DNA of 64,000 bases from Poa pratensis (Eukaryota; Streptophyta; Magnoliopsida; Poales; Poaceae): NCBI GenBank assembly GCA_947311845.1, contig CAMZMU010000059.1:57634444-57698443 (forward strand), given 5' to 3'. Below the pieces are notes generated by a model, which did not search any database, was not told the DNA's origin, and saw only the letters and a program-made list of their open reading frames with translations. A program made the translations under genes and the position numbers. Positions 11,431 through 21,949 of this stretch are shown in pieces; position 1 is the first letter of the stretch; each line of letters starts with the position of its first letter.

Positions 11431-11969
11431 CTCTCCCATGCTTTGGTGTTCAGCTTGCCGTGCGTACTGATCGACAAATCTACTAGCTTTGTGTGTTGGA
11501 GACTTGGAGTGCTTCCATCGTTGTTGTACAGTACATGCTGCTGTTTTTAATTTTGGTCAAAGGTGGAGAAATGGTTTGCATCCTCTTATCTTGCAATTCG
11601 GTATCAGGTTGAGAGTTTTGTCATGACATCTAGTAAATGTTGTGCACACACATTAGCTACTACACAAGTTCATATTTTGATTTTATCACTTCTCGGAAGT
11701 TTACTTTGACAATGTCCGGAGTTCACTTTTACGGTATCAGAAGTTCATCTCAACCGGGAGGGAAGTTTACCTTTTATTGGGGGTTCATTTCTAAAATGTT
11801 TGTTTTCAAAACGAAGTTCACTTTTTTAATTGCGGGAGATTAAAAAGGGAGTTCAATTCATCCATACCCATACCCTGAGGTTCATATTTTTCCTAATAAT
11901 AAAACTAAAATTCATTCGTGAGGATAAATTTTCATATTTTTGAGAAGGTCACCGTTACAGGTCAAGCAA

Positions 11970-13440
11970 TTCATTTAATTCATGTCGGAGGTTCACTTTT
12001 TTATTGAAGAAAAGTTTAATTTATTCACGAGTAAAAAGAAGTTTGCATCGTTTGGACGAACGGTTTGAAAATTACAAGAAAGCCAGTGCGCAACACAGAA
12101 CAAAAAATTCGCGATCGGAAGTTCACTATCCACACCCAGAAGTTCACAAAACGTGTAAAAGAAAGTTCGGATGCACTGTTTTTCCCAGGCGGAAATAATA
12201 CGCATAGAAATCATCACTACGAGCTCCATCTGTCCAAATCGACCGCCACCATCCGAATAACAACATGAAAACAGGGAAAAATCTAAAAATACAGCAGTTC
12301 GTATATTTGAAACTGCTTTTAGACCACGCATAATTTTGTAAAATGGTCCACACAGTAGTATGCGCAATTTCCATACCTTTCCAACGGTATATCATTTGCA
12401 TCGTTTGGACAAACAGTTTAAAAACTACAATAAAAATAGTGCATGATACGAAATAAAAATTTCGCGGTAGGAAGTTCACTATCGCACATCCAGAAGTTTA
12501 CAATCGTGTAAAAGGAAGTTCGGATACTCTGTTTTTCTGGGCGGAAATCCTACGCATAGAAATCATTGATATGATTTATGTTTGTCCAAATCGATCACCG
12601 CTACGTGCAATTGGCAATGATATGAGTCTAATTTGACTCTCCCATGTTAATTCGTCCATTCCGAACTTTATAAACGTGCCAATTTTAAATCTATTCCAAT
12701 GTCATCTTGTTACTCTGTTTTTCGTATTTTCGAAATTAATCAAAAACTATAAGGAATTTCAAAAACATTTCTATATGAAAAAGTTGCGTCTAGTCAATAT
12801 CTTTCCAACGCCGTATCATTTGTTACATTTGGATAAGCGGTTTGAAATTAATTGACAAAACACTGTCCGCTGGACCTAAAAATCTAAAAAACAGAATTTT
12901 GTATTTTTAAATCTGCTCTTAAACCGTACAGAATTTGGAAAATTGTCTAGAGATATCGAAGACTCGCATTTTCCATAGCTTTCCAACGGCGTATCGTTTG
13001 CATTAATCGGATAAACGGTTTGAAAATGGCGGCCGAAAAACAGTAAAAAACGGAGAAATTCCCGAAAACTGCACTAAGTATTTTTAAAATTGTTTTACAA
13101 CCCTAAGGAATTTGGAAAACCCGTATTGACGAAAAAGATTCGCATTTTCCATAGCTTTCCAACGGCGTATCATTTGCATCAATCCGACGAGCGGTTTGAA
13201 AATGGCGGCCAAAAAACAGTACAAAAATGGAGAAATTCGTGAAAATTGTGTGTAGTATTTCTAAAATTGTTTTAAAATTGTAAAGAATTTGAAAAACCTG
13301 TCAAGACGAATAAGGTGCGCAATTTCAGTACCTTTCCAACGGTATATCGCTTGCGTCATTCCGATAAACGGTTGGAAAATTGCGTTGAAAATACTGTCCG
13401 CAAAACAGAAAATCTGGGAGTTCCGTCCGGAAGTTAACAT
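11970..13440. repeat. Tandem array with 177-bp period
   Basis: CTTTCCAACG occurs at 12801, 12979, 13155 and 13332, spacings of 178, 176 and 177. It is followed each time by a GTATC-TTGCAT block and, after about 30 bases, by CGGTTTGAAAAT or a near match. The block GTTTGCATCGTTTGGAC recurs at about 12043 and 12397, a spacing of 354 or twice 177. The motif GGAAGTTCA is scattered through the left part. Units are diverged, so the array is old or evolving freely. Confidence 0.75.
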
Positions 13441-13531
13441 AGTATACGAACGGAAGTTCAGAAAAGGTGCTCTGAATAGTTATTCAGAAACTGGTTCTTG
13501 AATAGCTGAAATATATATAGTAGTTTTGCGG

Positions 13532-13534
<3 letters not shown>

Positions 13535-13566
<32 letters not shown>
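13535..13566. repeat. TA microsatellite, right of the TIR element
   Basis: The TA run continues the target microsatellite described at 9784. Immediately after it, segment B resumes with CTAGATTCCTTCATATG. Confidence 0.95.
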
Positions 13567-13567
<1 letters not shown>

Positions 13568-13663
13568 TAGATTCCTTCATATGTGTATCCATGACTGTTA
13601 CGTCCACGTCCTTTGCCAAAAAAACACAATTGCTGCGCTTTGGTAATAGAAATGACTTTTCAC

Positions 13664-14484
13664 GAGCGTTGCCCCCGACCCTATCCTTTCGCTCCCCACC
13701 TGCTACAGTGAGCGTAGGCGATTTTTGGGCGAAACCTTCGCAGACCAGCTCGCCGGCGCGCGATCCGCTCGATCCCTCGCCTCCGCGGCCGCTCCGGCGG
13801 CGGGAGGTCGGGGAATCGACGGATCCCGCCGTGTACATAGCCTAGGTGTGTGTGGGTGGCCTGCCGGCGGCGCTGTGGTGAGGGCGGCGCGGCCGGAGAG
13901 GCTTTTGGCGGCGGCAGCTCCCTCCTCTGTTCCTGGCGCTCCGGCGGGGGCTCAGGGCAGATCTGCCGTCGCGGGCGCGGCCGCTGCTCTCCGGAGCCGC
14001 GGCGTGCTCTTTCCCGAGCTGGCGGCCGTGGTGGCGGCGCTTGCTCGTGCTTTTGGGGTTCGGCAGTCTCCGCTCCGGCGGAGTTGGTGCTTCTGCTTAA
14101 CCCATCTGGGAGTTTGCAGGCGGATCTTCTTCCTCGTCGTTGGTCGCGGAGGGTGCGGTGGAAGATGGGCGGAGCTGTCGTGGTCGTCTCCGGCGCGAGG
14201 CGGCGATGGCGGTGGAGGGGCAGCTCGAGGCCGATGCTCGTTCAACGTGCAGATGCTGGTGCTCGCGTCAGCTGGCTCATGCGGCTGCTCAACAAGGTTG
14301 CTCCAGCTGGCTCCTCCGGTGTGTGGTGAGGCTGCCTTCTTCGGCTCCGGCGGCTGCTGGTGGTTGAAGACGGTGTGCTGCTCGGCGGATCTGCGTTCGC
14401 TGCGTGTGAGTTCGATCTTGCCTCTGATCGTGCGTGTGTGTTCTTTCACTTGTTGATCTTGTACACGAGCTCCTTGTCAAAAAA
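13664..14484 (+). mobile_element. GC-rich poly-A retroposon, copy 1
   Basis: The insert is flanked by a perfect 16-bp duplication, AGAAATGACTTTTCAC (13648-13663 and 14485-14500), and ends in TCAAAAAAA. Its 5' half resembles 63120-63851 block by block: CGCTACAGTG-type start, CCGCTCCGGCGGCGGG, CGTGTACATAG and CCGGCGGCGCTGTGG. Segment A carries the single-copy target (GAAATGCGACTTTTCACC near 6410). A 243-codon frame spans most of it, but frames are open on both strands, its counterpart in the other copy is not kept in frame, and no domain is seen. I take it as a non-autonomous non-LTR retroposon, possibly a LINE 5' region joined to a 3' tail. Confidence 0.8.
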
Positions 14485-14760
14485 AGAAATGACTTTTCAC
14501 CATCCACGTACGTAGGTGCGCCTCAAGTTCGACTAGCAGCCTAGTAGTAACTCGATCGAATTCAAGCATTGCTTAAGGCAGTCAGTGGTGTATGAGGAGT
14601 ATGATTATTAGTTGTCCACGCCGCGCTCCCGTCAACACGTCAGTTTCAGTACAGATTGGGGCAGGCGCCCAAGCTTGCTCCTAGCTAATTTGATGCATGC
14701 TAGCTGAGCCTGACCAGTCTGACTACTTAAAACGGAGCATTACTACACAAAGGATAACAT

Positions 14761-15399
14761 GCACGACACTTGTAAGTAAATGGTTTTTCAAGTTTTCTAC
14801 TCCCCCATTTCGGTTTTTAAGGCGCCTACTAAATAGCCGCAACGCGGCCAAGCCATGCATGCGTTGATGAGGGGAGAAAACAGAGTCCACAGTGATCAAA
14901 ATCGCGAGTAAATCTCACCCCGAATGGTTCCGTCCTTGGCGGCGCTGTTAGTCGTAGGTATATCTTCGACGACGAGATTGCCTAGTGGAGAAGGGCACAT
15001 TGGATCCGATTGTAGTCTATCTCACCCCGAACTTCATCATTGGAACCCCACACGACGACGTCGGAGTAGTGAATCAGAACCGTCAGCCTCCAACCACGAA
15101 CCCAACACAAGGTGCACTATCTTCCAGCTGTCACCAGGTCTGCACGTACTCCTGGACGAGTCCTCTCTGCTCCACCATGATGCCGGCCGCAGCGACCCGT
15201 TTGACGCACCGGAAAAGCAACGGTCCTCGTCGTCGGAAAAATTGGCTACTCTCACTGATAGACAAAGGGTGTCACCTGTCCTTATATAAAACCTCACTTT
15301 CTTTAGTTAATAGTATAACTTGGGGGGGTCCTTCCCGTTGTTAGAAATACCTGGCACCATTCATACGTGCAGTGTCCGTTCTGGCCATATGCCCATACC
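14761..15399. other. Unassigned host DNA between segments B and C
   Basis: A mixed-composition stretch with overlapping frames on both strands at 14924-15344. CCTTATATAAAACC at about 15280 resembles a plant TATA box, but no convincing gene follows. No element ends were found. Confidence 0.4.
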
Positions 15400-16130
15400 G
15401 ATTACGTGTCGACGGGCCGATCGATCAAGATGTGGAGAAGAAAAAACAAATGATGAGCCGGTGGTGGTTGCGATCGATAACCGTACGTACTTACTCGTAA
15501 ACGTTGTGGACAAGATAATGTAGATATGTCAAGTCAATCTAGGACGGACGTACGGACTTGTGAATCGAGAGGCAAGCGATACGTACTGTGCATGTTAACA
15601 CGTTCCATCGAGCTAAGTACTAACTCCGGTAGTGCTACGTGTTAAGAGGAGATCGACGGCTCCTGGATTGGTTCCTACCTGTATCCATGATACGTCCACG
15701 TCATTGCCGAAAAACCATAGTGTACGTCCACGTGTACCTACATGGTTTACTAGTCTCTCCGTTTAGGCATTTTTCTTGATTCAAATATAACTAGACTTAT
15801 TTATATGTATGTATATTCACTCATTTTAGTATATATGTACGTAGTTAATATTGAAATACACATTAGTAAAACCGAGGGAATACTGAAAATAACTTTTCAC
15901 CAACACGTAGGTGCGCCTCAAGTTGGACTAGCTAGGCTAGCTAGCGAGCTAACTCGGCCAGCTTAAGGCATTACTTAAGGCAGTGGTATGCTATGATTGT
16001 CCCGGCCGGAAACACGTCAGTTTCAGTAATCAGTACAGCTTCGTGCATACTTTTTTTTTTTGTTTGAGACAAGCTTGGTGCATGCTTCCTTTGCTTGCAT
16101 GATGAGCCAGATAGACCGGTCTGCCTCACT
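15400..16130 (+). repeat. Paralogous segment C
   Basis: This is the third member of the A/B/C family. It begins near GACGGGCCGATCGATCAAGA and includes GATCGATAACCGTACGTAC, GCTACGTGTTAAGAGGAG, CATGATACGTCCACGTCATT and GGTGCGCCTCAAGTTGGAC. It ends with AACACGTCAGTTTCAGTA and GATGAGCCAGATAGACCGGT, both of which have counterparts after 14600 in B. It holds a degraded Stowaway not present in the other two. Confidence 0.75.
15752..15885. mobile_element. Degraded Stowaway-like MITE
   Basis: CTAGTCTCTCCGTTTAGGCA on the left and AACCGAGGGAATAC on the right are decayed versions of a Stowaway terminal repeat. The AT-rich interior contains the usual ACTAGACTTATTTATATG-like text. It is absent from segments A and B at the matching place. 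Confidence 0.55.
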
Positions 16131-16341
16131 AGGGCAGATAGTAATTTGTTTCTTCTATGTCTGGGCTGGGCGCCATCGCTATATCGAAAGCGGACAAGAT
16201 GCATGAGACGAGAGACCGGGGCTGGGCCACTCTCACTATCTGCCTATGGACCCATCCGTCAATCAATCATGCATCACTCCGTCCGTATGCATACGCATGA
16301 TTGACCGCGAGACGCCCAAATAAGCTTGCGATAGCTAGCTA

Positions 16342-16465
16342 CTCCCTCCGTTCTAAATTAGATGACTTTCCATTCGTACACATGTGGATGTATCTATAAT
16401 TGTAACATGTCTAGATACATCCGTATGTGGACAAATGAAAGTCATCTAATTTGGAACGGAGGGAG
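16342..16465. mobile_element. Stowaway MITE
   Basis: CTCCCTCCGTTCTAAATTAG and its inverted partner ending CGGAGGGAG form the terminal repeats. TA flanks both ends (16340-16341 and 16466-16467). The 124-bp length is typical of the family. Confidence 0.95.
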
Positions 16466-16591
16466 TACAAAACAAATTGATATCACTATGGCATTATTCA
16501 ACTGATTCATCGATGCCTTGCCGGCAGGGGTTGCTGGCCAAATACACTTGACCTGTGTTGCGTGCACACGTGTAAGTACTCGAGATACTTA

Positions 16592-17702
16592 GAGCATCTC
16601 TAGCAGAGCCTGCAAAAAGCGGAACCGCAAAACATTTTTGAGGGTCGCGTTTTTCGTCATTTTGCTCAAGAAAGGGTGCCGCGAAGAACAGAGCCCTCAA
16701 ACGAAACTACAAATTCGCGTTTTTCAACATTTCAGATTTCGCGGGAACAAACGCAGTTCATCATTTTGGATGTTCTTCACTACAGATGGATGTTCTTCAC
16801 GAATTTAACACAAAATACGAACCCTAGAACACTAAACTATAGATCGCCGCCGACCAAACCATAGAAGGCAAAGTTCGGCTCCTCACCAGAGCCATGGGCG
16901 CGGCGGAGGAGCGTCACTCCTCGTCGTCGGAGACGAGGTTGATGACCGGTGGCAGGGTGCTCAGGACGAGGACATGCTGCACGACGATCTCCTCGAGCTC
17001 CTCGTCGCGCTTGACCTTGGTGGCATCCTCTGCCGCCTCGTGCTTAGACCGCAGAGTCGTCATCGTCAAGGTGCGCTCGAGGTCCTCGTCGGAGACGAAA
17101 TCCTCCGGACGGAGGGGGGGGGGGGGTGCCAAACTGCGCGGTCTCGTAGTCCTCCGGCGGAGGAGCTGCTGGCGCCCGCGAGGAGCTGCTGCTCGCAGCG
17201 GCGGCGGACGAGCTCCCGCTCCCACCGGAGCCGGTCAAACTCCGGCACCTCGCGGACGAGGAGCGACTCCGGCACCGGCTCGTTCTTGCGGGCGAACCGC
17301 TTCTGTGTGCCGTCGCTGCGGATGACCAGCACCTGGTTCACGTCGGAGTAGTCTCCGCCGAACTTGTCGTCGCCGGGGAGCGGCTCTGGTTCCCTCTTCG
17401 GCGCCATGGGGGGTCGGCGTCGCCGGATCTATGGAAGGGGAGAAGGAATCGCTCGTCTGAGACAGCAGAGTGGGAGAGGAATCGCTCGTCGGCGACGGTG
17501 GAGAAATGAGGGTTGGACCTTCAAATGCGGTCGCAATCTAGATAAATAGAGGCTAGAGGTGGAGTTTCACGGGCCCCCTCAAAACGTTTGCGGGCTGGCC
17601 CAAATTTGCAGGCGCTGCTCTGCCCCAAAAATGGCCCCTAACCCGTAAAGTCGCCGGAATTTTGTGGGTTTGCGCGTTTTGCGGGCTCTGCTAGAGATGC
17701 TC
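16592..17702. mobile_element. PIF/Harbinger-type element, non-autonomous
   Basis: The terminal inverted repeats are GAGCATCTCTAGCAGAGCC on the left and the complement ending AGAGATGCTC at 17702. They are flanked by TTA at 16589-16591 and 17703-17705. A 3-bp TTA duplication is diagnostic of PIF/Harbinger transposition. The element has no transposase but contains a decayed minus-strand reading frame. Its right TTA is also the left TTA of the next element. Confidence 0.9.
16914..17407 (-). pseudogene. Decayed small acidic-tailed ORF inside a PIF-type element
   Basis: On the minus strand a frame starts at 17407 with MAPKREPEPLPGDDKFGG, passes an Arg/Glu-rich helix (DRLRWERELVRRRCEQQLL) and reaches a serine- and proline-rich stretch. 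It then changes frame at a run of about eleven G near 17120. A second frame carries on with EDFVSDEDLERTLTMTTLRS, a charged coiled-coil-like region, and ends in LVSDDEE and a stop at 16914. The homopolymer run is the likely cause of the frameshift. I do not recognise the family. PIF/Harbinger elements often have a second protein beside the transposase, but I see no Myb signature, so that link is only a possibility. Confidence 0.5.
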
Positions 17703-18029
17703 TTAGGCCATCTCCAGCCGGTGTGCCCCAGGCCCAAAAACGGCGCTATTTTGGCCCGCCTGGGGGGGGGGGGGTAACGGCGCTATTTTGGCCCACCTGG
17801 GGGGCAACGGCGCTATTCGACGCGCTGGGGGCGGCGTTTCCAAGTCGCCGAACCCAGGCCGCCCCCAGCCGGCGATTTTCGCCCAAATTTGACATACAAA
17901 ATTCCACAAACATTTCGGCATATAAATCCACACATAAATAGTTCAACATACAAATTCACACACAAATAGTTCAATATACAAATGCACACACAAATAATTC
18001 AACAATGCAAGCAAATAGAACAAATAAAA

Positions 18030-21000
18030 CTAGGGATCGACATTGCCATTGCCTTTGCGCCTCCACAAGTGCTCCACCAGATCATTCTGCAGTTGTGTAT
18101 GCATCGCCGGGTCTCGAATCTCCTGACACATAGCGAGGAAGGTTGCCCATGTTGCCGACATCTGGTGATCTACATCTGCAAGAGGACCCTGCCAGTAATA
18201 TGGCTCACTATCATCCATCGGATCATTCCGCTCGCTCTCAATGATCATGTTGTGTAAGATCGCACAACAGTTCATCACCTCACACATATTGGCCTTGGAC
18301 CAAGTCAGAGATGGGTACCGGACAACAGTGAATCGAGACTGCAGCGCACCAAATGCCCGCTCAACATCCTTCCTACAAGCCTCCTGGCACTTGGAAAACA
18401 AAGCTTTCGCGCTTCCTGGCACAGGGTTGGAGATAGTCTTCACAAATGTTGACCACTTTGGTTAGATGCCATCTGCAAGATAGTATCCCTTGGTGTACTG
18501 GTGCCCATTGATCTCATAGTTCACGGGGGAGCATGACCCTCAACAAGCTTGGCAAAGACATTCGAGCCCTGCAGAATATTGATGTCATTGTGAGTTCCTG
18601 GCATGCAAAAGAAGGCATGCCAAATCCATAGATCATGTGTAGCCACAGCCGCAAAAATCATACTGCAAGCTCCTTTGTGGCCTTTGTACATCCCCTGCCA
18701 AGCAAATGGACAGTTTTTCCAAGCCCAATGCACGCAGTCGATGCTTCCAAGCATCCCAGGAAAGCCTCTTGCTTCATTGGTGGCAAGGATCCGAGCAGTG
18801 TCCTCCGCATTGGGTGATCGCAAGTATGTTGATCCAAACACTGCAACCACTGCCCGACAGAACCTGTTCAAGCAATCAATGGCAGTGGATTCGGACATGC
18901 GCAGATAATCATCCTGCGAATCAGCGGGAGTACCATATGCAAGCAGTCTCATTGCCACCGTGCACTTTTGAATTGAGTTAAAGCCTACCGTGTCGGTGCA
19001 ATCCTTCTTCAATTTGAAGTAGGTGTCGAACTCTCGGATGACATGCATAATGTCGAGGAAGAGCTTCCGCTTCATCCTGAAACGGTGCCGAAACACCGTC
19101 TCGTCCTACAGGGGATTATCGGTGAAATAGTCGGAGTAGAGGATGCAGTAGCCTTCGTAGCGCTGCCTCGGCTTGCTCTTGCGGCGACCGGGCGCTGAGC
19201 CACCATGCCACGGCCTCGTCTCGTTTGCGAGCATGCTAGCAAGACAGGTGAGGATGAGTGATGATCCCGAAGAGCAAGTCTTGATGCCTGCACAAATAAC
19301 GGATTTAGGTTGAGACTCCAAGTGCAGAGTGTATAGTATAGTGGAAGACAGTTTTCCCACGAGGGGTGACTCGAGGGTTTAATATCGAACTCTCGGGGAA
19401 TCTGCAGTGGTAGATTTATCTTCTTATCCTTCTTTTGGTTACCTACAAAACAAGATTAGATATTTTGGTCCTCAACCTCACCTGTGGTTGTCAAGCACAA
19501 GGTGTAAGAATGATATCAGGATAGTTATGCAATGCAAACAGGAAATAAATATGCAATGATGGTGGATGCAATGGTAAATGATATTTTTGGGTTTTTAAAT
19601 GATGTATGCAAGATGAAAAGTATTTTTGTATTTTTGGATTTAATGATGGCTGAAAATATAAAAGTGTTATATGGTGTTGGAAAGGTGTTTCTTATGATTA
19701 AAAATGGACTGGGGTTCATGGTTTCACAAATGCACTCTCTCTTTATAAAGTGGTAGACAATGGAACACACAAAGTTAACATATGAGATTGCAACACAGGG
19801 TTTGATAACAAGTTACTTAGATATATGGGCATCACGTCCTAACATAGAGATCTTTTGGTTATTAACCTCTCTTATACTCCACCAAGATGCGAACTAAATC
19901 ATAACACCTCAGTAATTAAGATAACTCAGAGTATAGCAATAAGTATCATGACATGAAGTGAAAATAAGAACATGCTAGATCTAGTCATGGAGTAGTGGCA
20001 ATGGTCACACCCACATCTCCGGTAGCATGGTATTTTAGTTTATCCCCAGTGAGGTAACAAAGTAAGGTAAAGATACCAAATTGGATCGCAGAACTTTCTC
20101 TCACGTTCACTGCACTAGCCACCCCCCGTTACTCCAACTAATGCACACGTTCCCCCTCACACGCTCTCATAAACATGCTTGATCAAAACAAGTAGACAAG
20201 AACGGGGTACATAATATGCATCTATACTCATAACTGAAACAAACATTGCAATCTCAAACATATATTAACTCATAAAGATCCACCACAAAGGTATTACAAC
20301 GGTGACCGTAATCATGTTCAGCAGCTCATACGGTACTAATTAGTGAAGCTCAAGAGAGGAGAGATACATAAGTTACTTCCACAAACCCATAGTCCAGAGG
20401 TGGACTACTCCCTCTTCATCATGGAGACGGTGGAGAAGTCGATGGAGGAGGTGGAGACCACGCCGGCAGCGCCCCGCCGGAGTTTTCCCCCTCCAATCTG
20501 CAGCTCCTGATCTCTGTTTCGGTGTTTCTGTGTTTCTGCGGCGCTCCTTCCAGAGAACGACGGGGGACCTTTTTTATAGTCGTTTTTAGGTCAAGACGAA
20601 GGCGGTGGAGCGAAGATCGACGGCATCGGAGCCACGAGGCCCAAACGGGTGGGTTCCACGCGGCCACAGTACCTGGCCGCGTGGGCCAGGCCCATTTGGC
20701 CCTCGGGTCTCCGTTTGCTTGCTTCCTTTTTCCATAGTCCTTCTTCCTTCCAAATATTGACGCCCGTAAATTTCCAGGTGATTTCGTTGACGTTTGGGTC
20801 CCTGAAACATTAAAATACAAAACTAGGGTTTTCTGCCTGTGCAGGATTAATTCCAAATAAATGGGAAAACTATGAAGTATTCCCAAAATCATGATAAAAC
20901 ATTGATATAACCCTTATATGATGCAAATATGATTGGAATATAAGCAATTAAAGTGCAAAGTTCATGTATGCATTTTACATGCATCAATGAGCAAGTGTTC

Positions 21001-21072
21001 TTCATCGTCGATGGCGGCCTCGGGTTCCTCATCAAGCAGTTCGGCGAGCAGCTCCTCGTCGTCGGAGTCCAT
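18030..21072 (-). pseudogene. PIF/Harbinger transposase, interrupted and frameshifted
   Basis: The likely start is the ATG at 21070-21072 (MDSDDEELLAELLDEEPEA). After the nested 1.7 kb element the frame resumes with MLANETRPWHGG and the helical region [19 protein letters not shown]. The DDE core follows: first aspartate in [17 protein letters not shown], second in [11 protein letters not shown], and the glutamate expected in CRKDVERAFGALQSRF. The C-terminus is NCCAILHNMIIESERN and the stop lies near 18030. Damage includes a TAG near 19110 just before DETVFRH, a frameshift near 18530 and a TAA near 18462 after LADGI. The gene would encode the endonuclease-like transposase that cuts at TTA sites, but it cannot make an active protein now. 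Confidence 0.85.
19280..20988. mobile_element. 1.7 kb TIR element nested in the Harbinger transposase
   Basis: The 8-bp duplication GAGCAAGT lies at 19272-19279 and 20989-20996. The ends CTTGATGCCTGCA and the complement ATTGATGCATGTA form a short imperfect inverted repeat. An 8-bp duplication suggests hAT, but the termini are not classical, so the class is open. The interior has no conserved reading frame. On the minus strand, CTATAAAAAAGG (about 20570-20581) followed by a GC-rich leader looks like a promoter and transcript start. The nesting places it later than the Harbinger element. Confidence 0.65.
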
Positions 21073-21542
21073 GGCTTGGCGGACAAAACGCCAAACACCT
21101 AGCAGGCGAGGTGGGTGCGAGCCTTCCCGGAGCCTTCCTTGCGGCTAGATCACAGCGGAGGGAGGAGGGGCGGCCGGAGGCGTTGATTGGGCGAGATGGT
21201 GGGCTTCCGAGCTGCTTGTGTGCGGCGGAGGGGGAGGGGTGGTGCCGGCGGCAACATGGCGGCGACGAGACGGGATAGAGGAAAGGGTGAGGCGGGGGTG
21301 GGGAAATGCGCTGTCTCGCCGACAGTGCTGGCCCACGCACGTTTTCCCTTCCGCCGACCCCCCAGGCGGAACCCAGTGGGATGGGTCTGGCCTGGGAGCG
21401 CCGGCGCTAGTTTTGGCCGAAACGGCGCTATTTGGGTTCCTGGCGGGGGAGGGGCGACTGGGAGAAAAACGGCGCTATTTGGCCCAAACGGCGCTATTGC
21501 GGCTCCTGGGGGCGCTGGGAGGCACGGATGGAGATGCCCTTA

Positions 21543-21949
21543 CGTCTTATGTTTTGCAACGATAAAGCACGCGGCGATATATGGCTGAATATTTTGAATT
21601 GTTATTTTGATTGAAACGAGATCTAGTGGAGTTGAGGGAGGAAAAGAAAATTATGTTGTTTCCACCCATTGATTTGAGATCGCGGCGATGTTGTTGACGT
21701 CTTGCCCTCGAGGAAGAAAGTGAGACAGAGCTGCTAACTGTGTCACATGCAAACAAGGGACTTGGGGTGTGGAGGTGGGGAGCCATGCCGACACTAGTGA
21801 AAAAGCCAACCCTCGGGGGCTAGAGCAATGGCCGGGGGTGGCAAACTGGTGTCGGATTGAGGAAGCAGGGCAGCATAGTGGACCCTCCAGACAATGGAGG
21901 ATATGTGAAAGGATGTAACTATTTTAGATTTTTCCACAATAATTAAGAT
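21543..21949. other. Non-coding; possible CACTA terminus relic at about 21791
   Basis: CACTAGTGAAAAAGCC at about 21791 resembles a CACTA end, but no partner end or matching target duplication was found. The rest shows nothing recognisable. Confidence 0.35.

Larger units (their letters stand above)
9817..13520. mobile_element. TIR element inserted in a TA microsatellite, no transposase
   Basis: The left end (GGGTGGGACTATTTAGAAAC, then a block ending TTATTTAGAGCACCTTT) matches the reverse complement of the right end (AAAAGGTGCTCTGAATAGTT, then GTTCTTGAATAGC). The two form an imperfect inverted repeat of about 50 bp. Each terminus also contains a small self-palindrome around AATAGTTATT. The interior has a GC-rich half (9900-11300) with frames open on both strands and no recognisable domain, then an AT-rich half with a 177-bp repeat. 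TA-microsatellite targeting recalls the rice Micron elements, but I cannot assign a superfamily. It has no transposase, so it would be non-autonomous. Confidence 0.7.
17706..21539. mobile_element. PIF/Harbinger transposon with decayed transposase
   Basis: The left end GGCCATCTCCAGCCGGTG and the right end, whose complement begins GGGCATCTCCATCCGTG, are inverted repeats. They are followed inward on both sides by repeated AACGGCGCTATT motifs. TTA flanks the element at 17703-17705 and 21540-21542. The transposase gene runs on the minus strand, and a 1.7 kb TIR element is nested inside it. Removing the nested element leaves about 2.1 kb, a normal size for the superfamily. Confidence 0.9.

Noticed and set aside
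13725..14456. 243-codon frame as a host protein
   Set aside because: GC-rich sequence leaves several frames open on both strands. The frame is not kept in the second retroposon copy and shows no domain.
15270..15345. TATA-like CCTTATATAAAACC as a host gene promoter
   Set aside because: No credible coding sequence or splice pattern follows on that strand.
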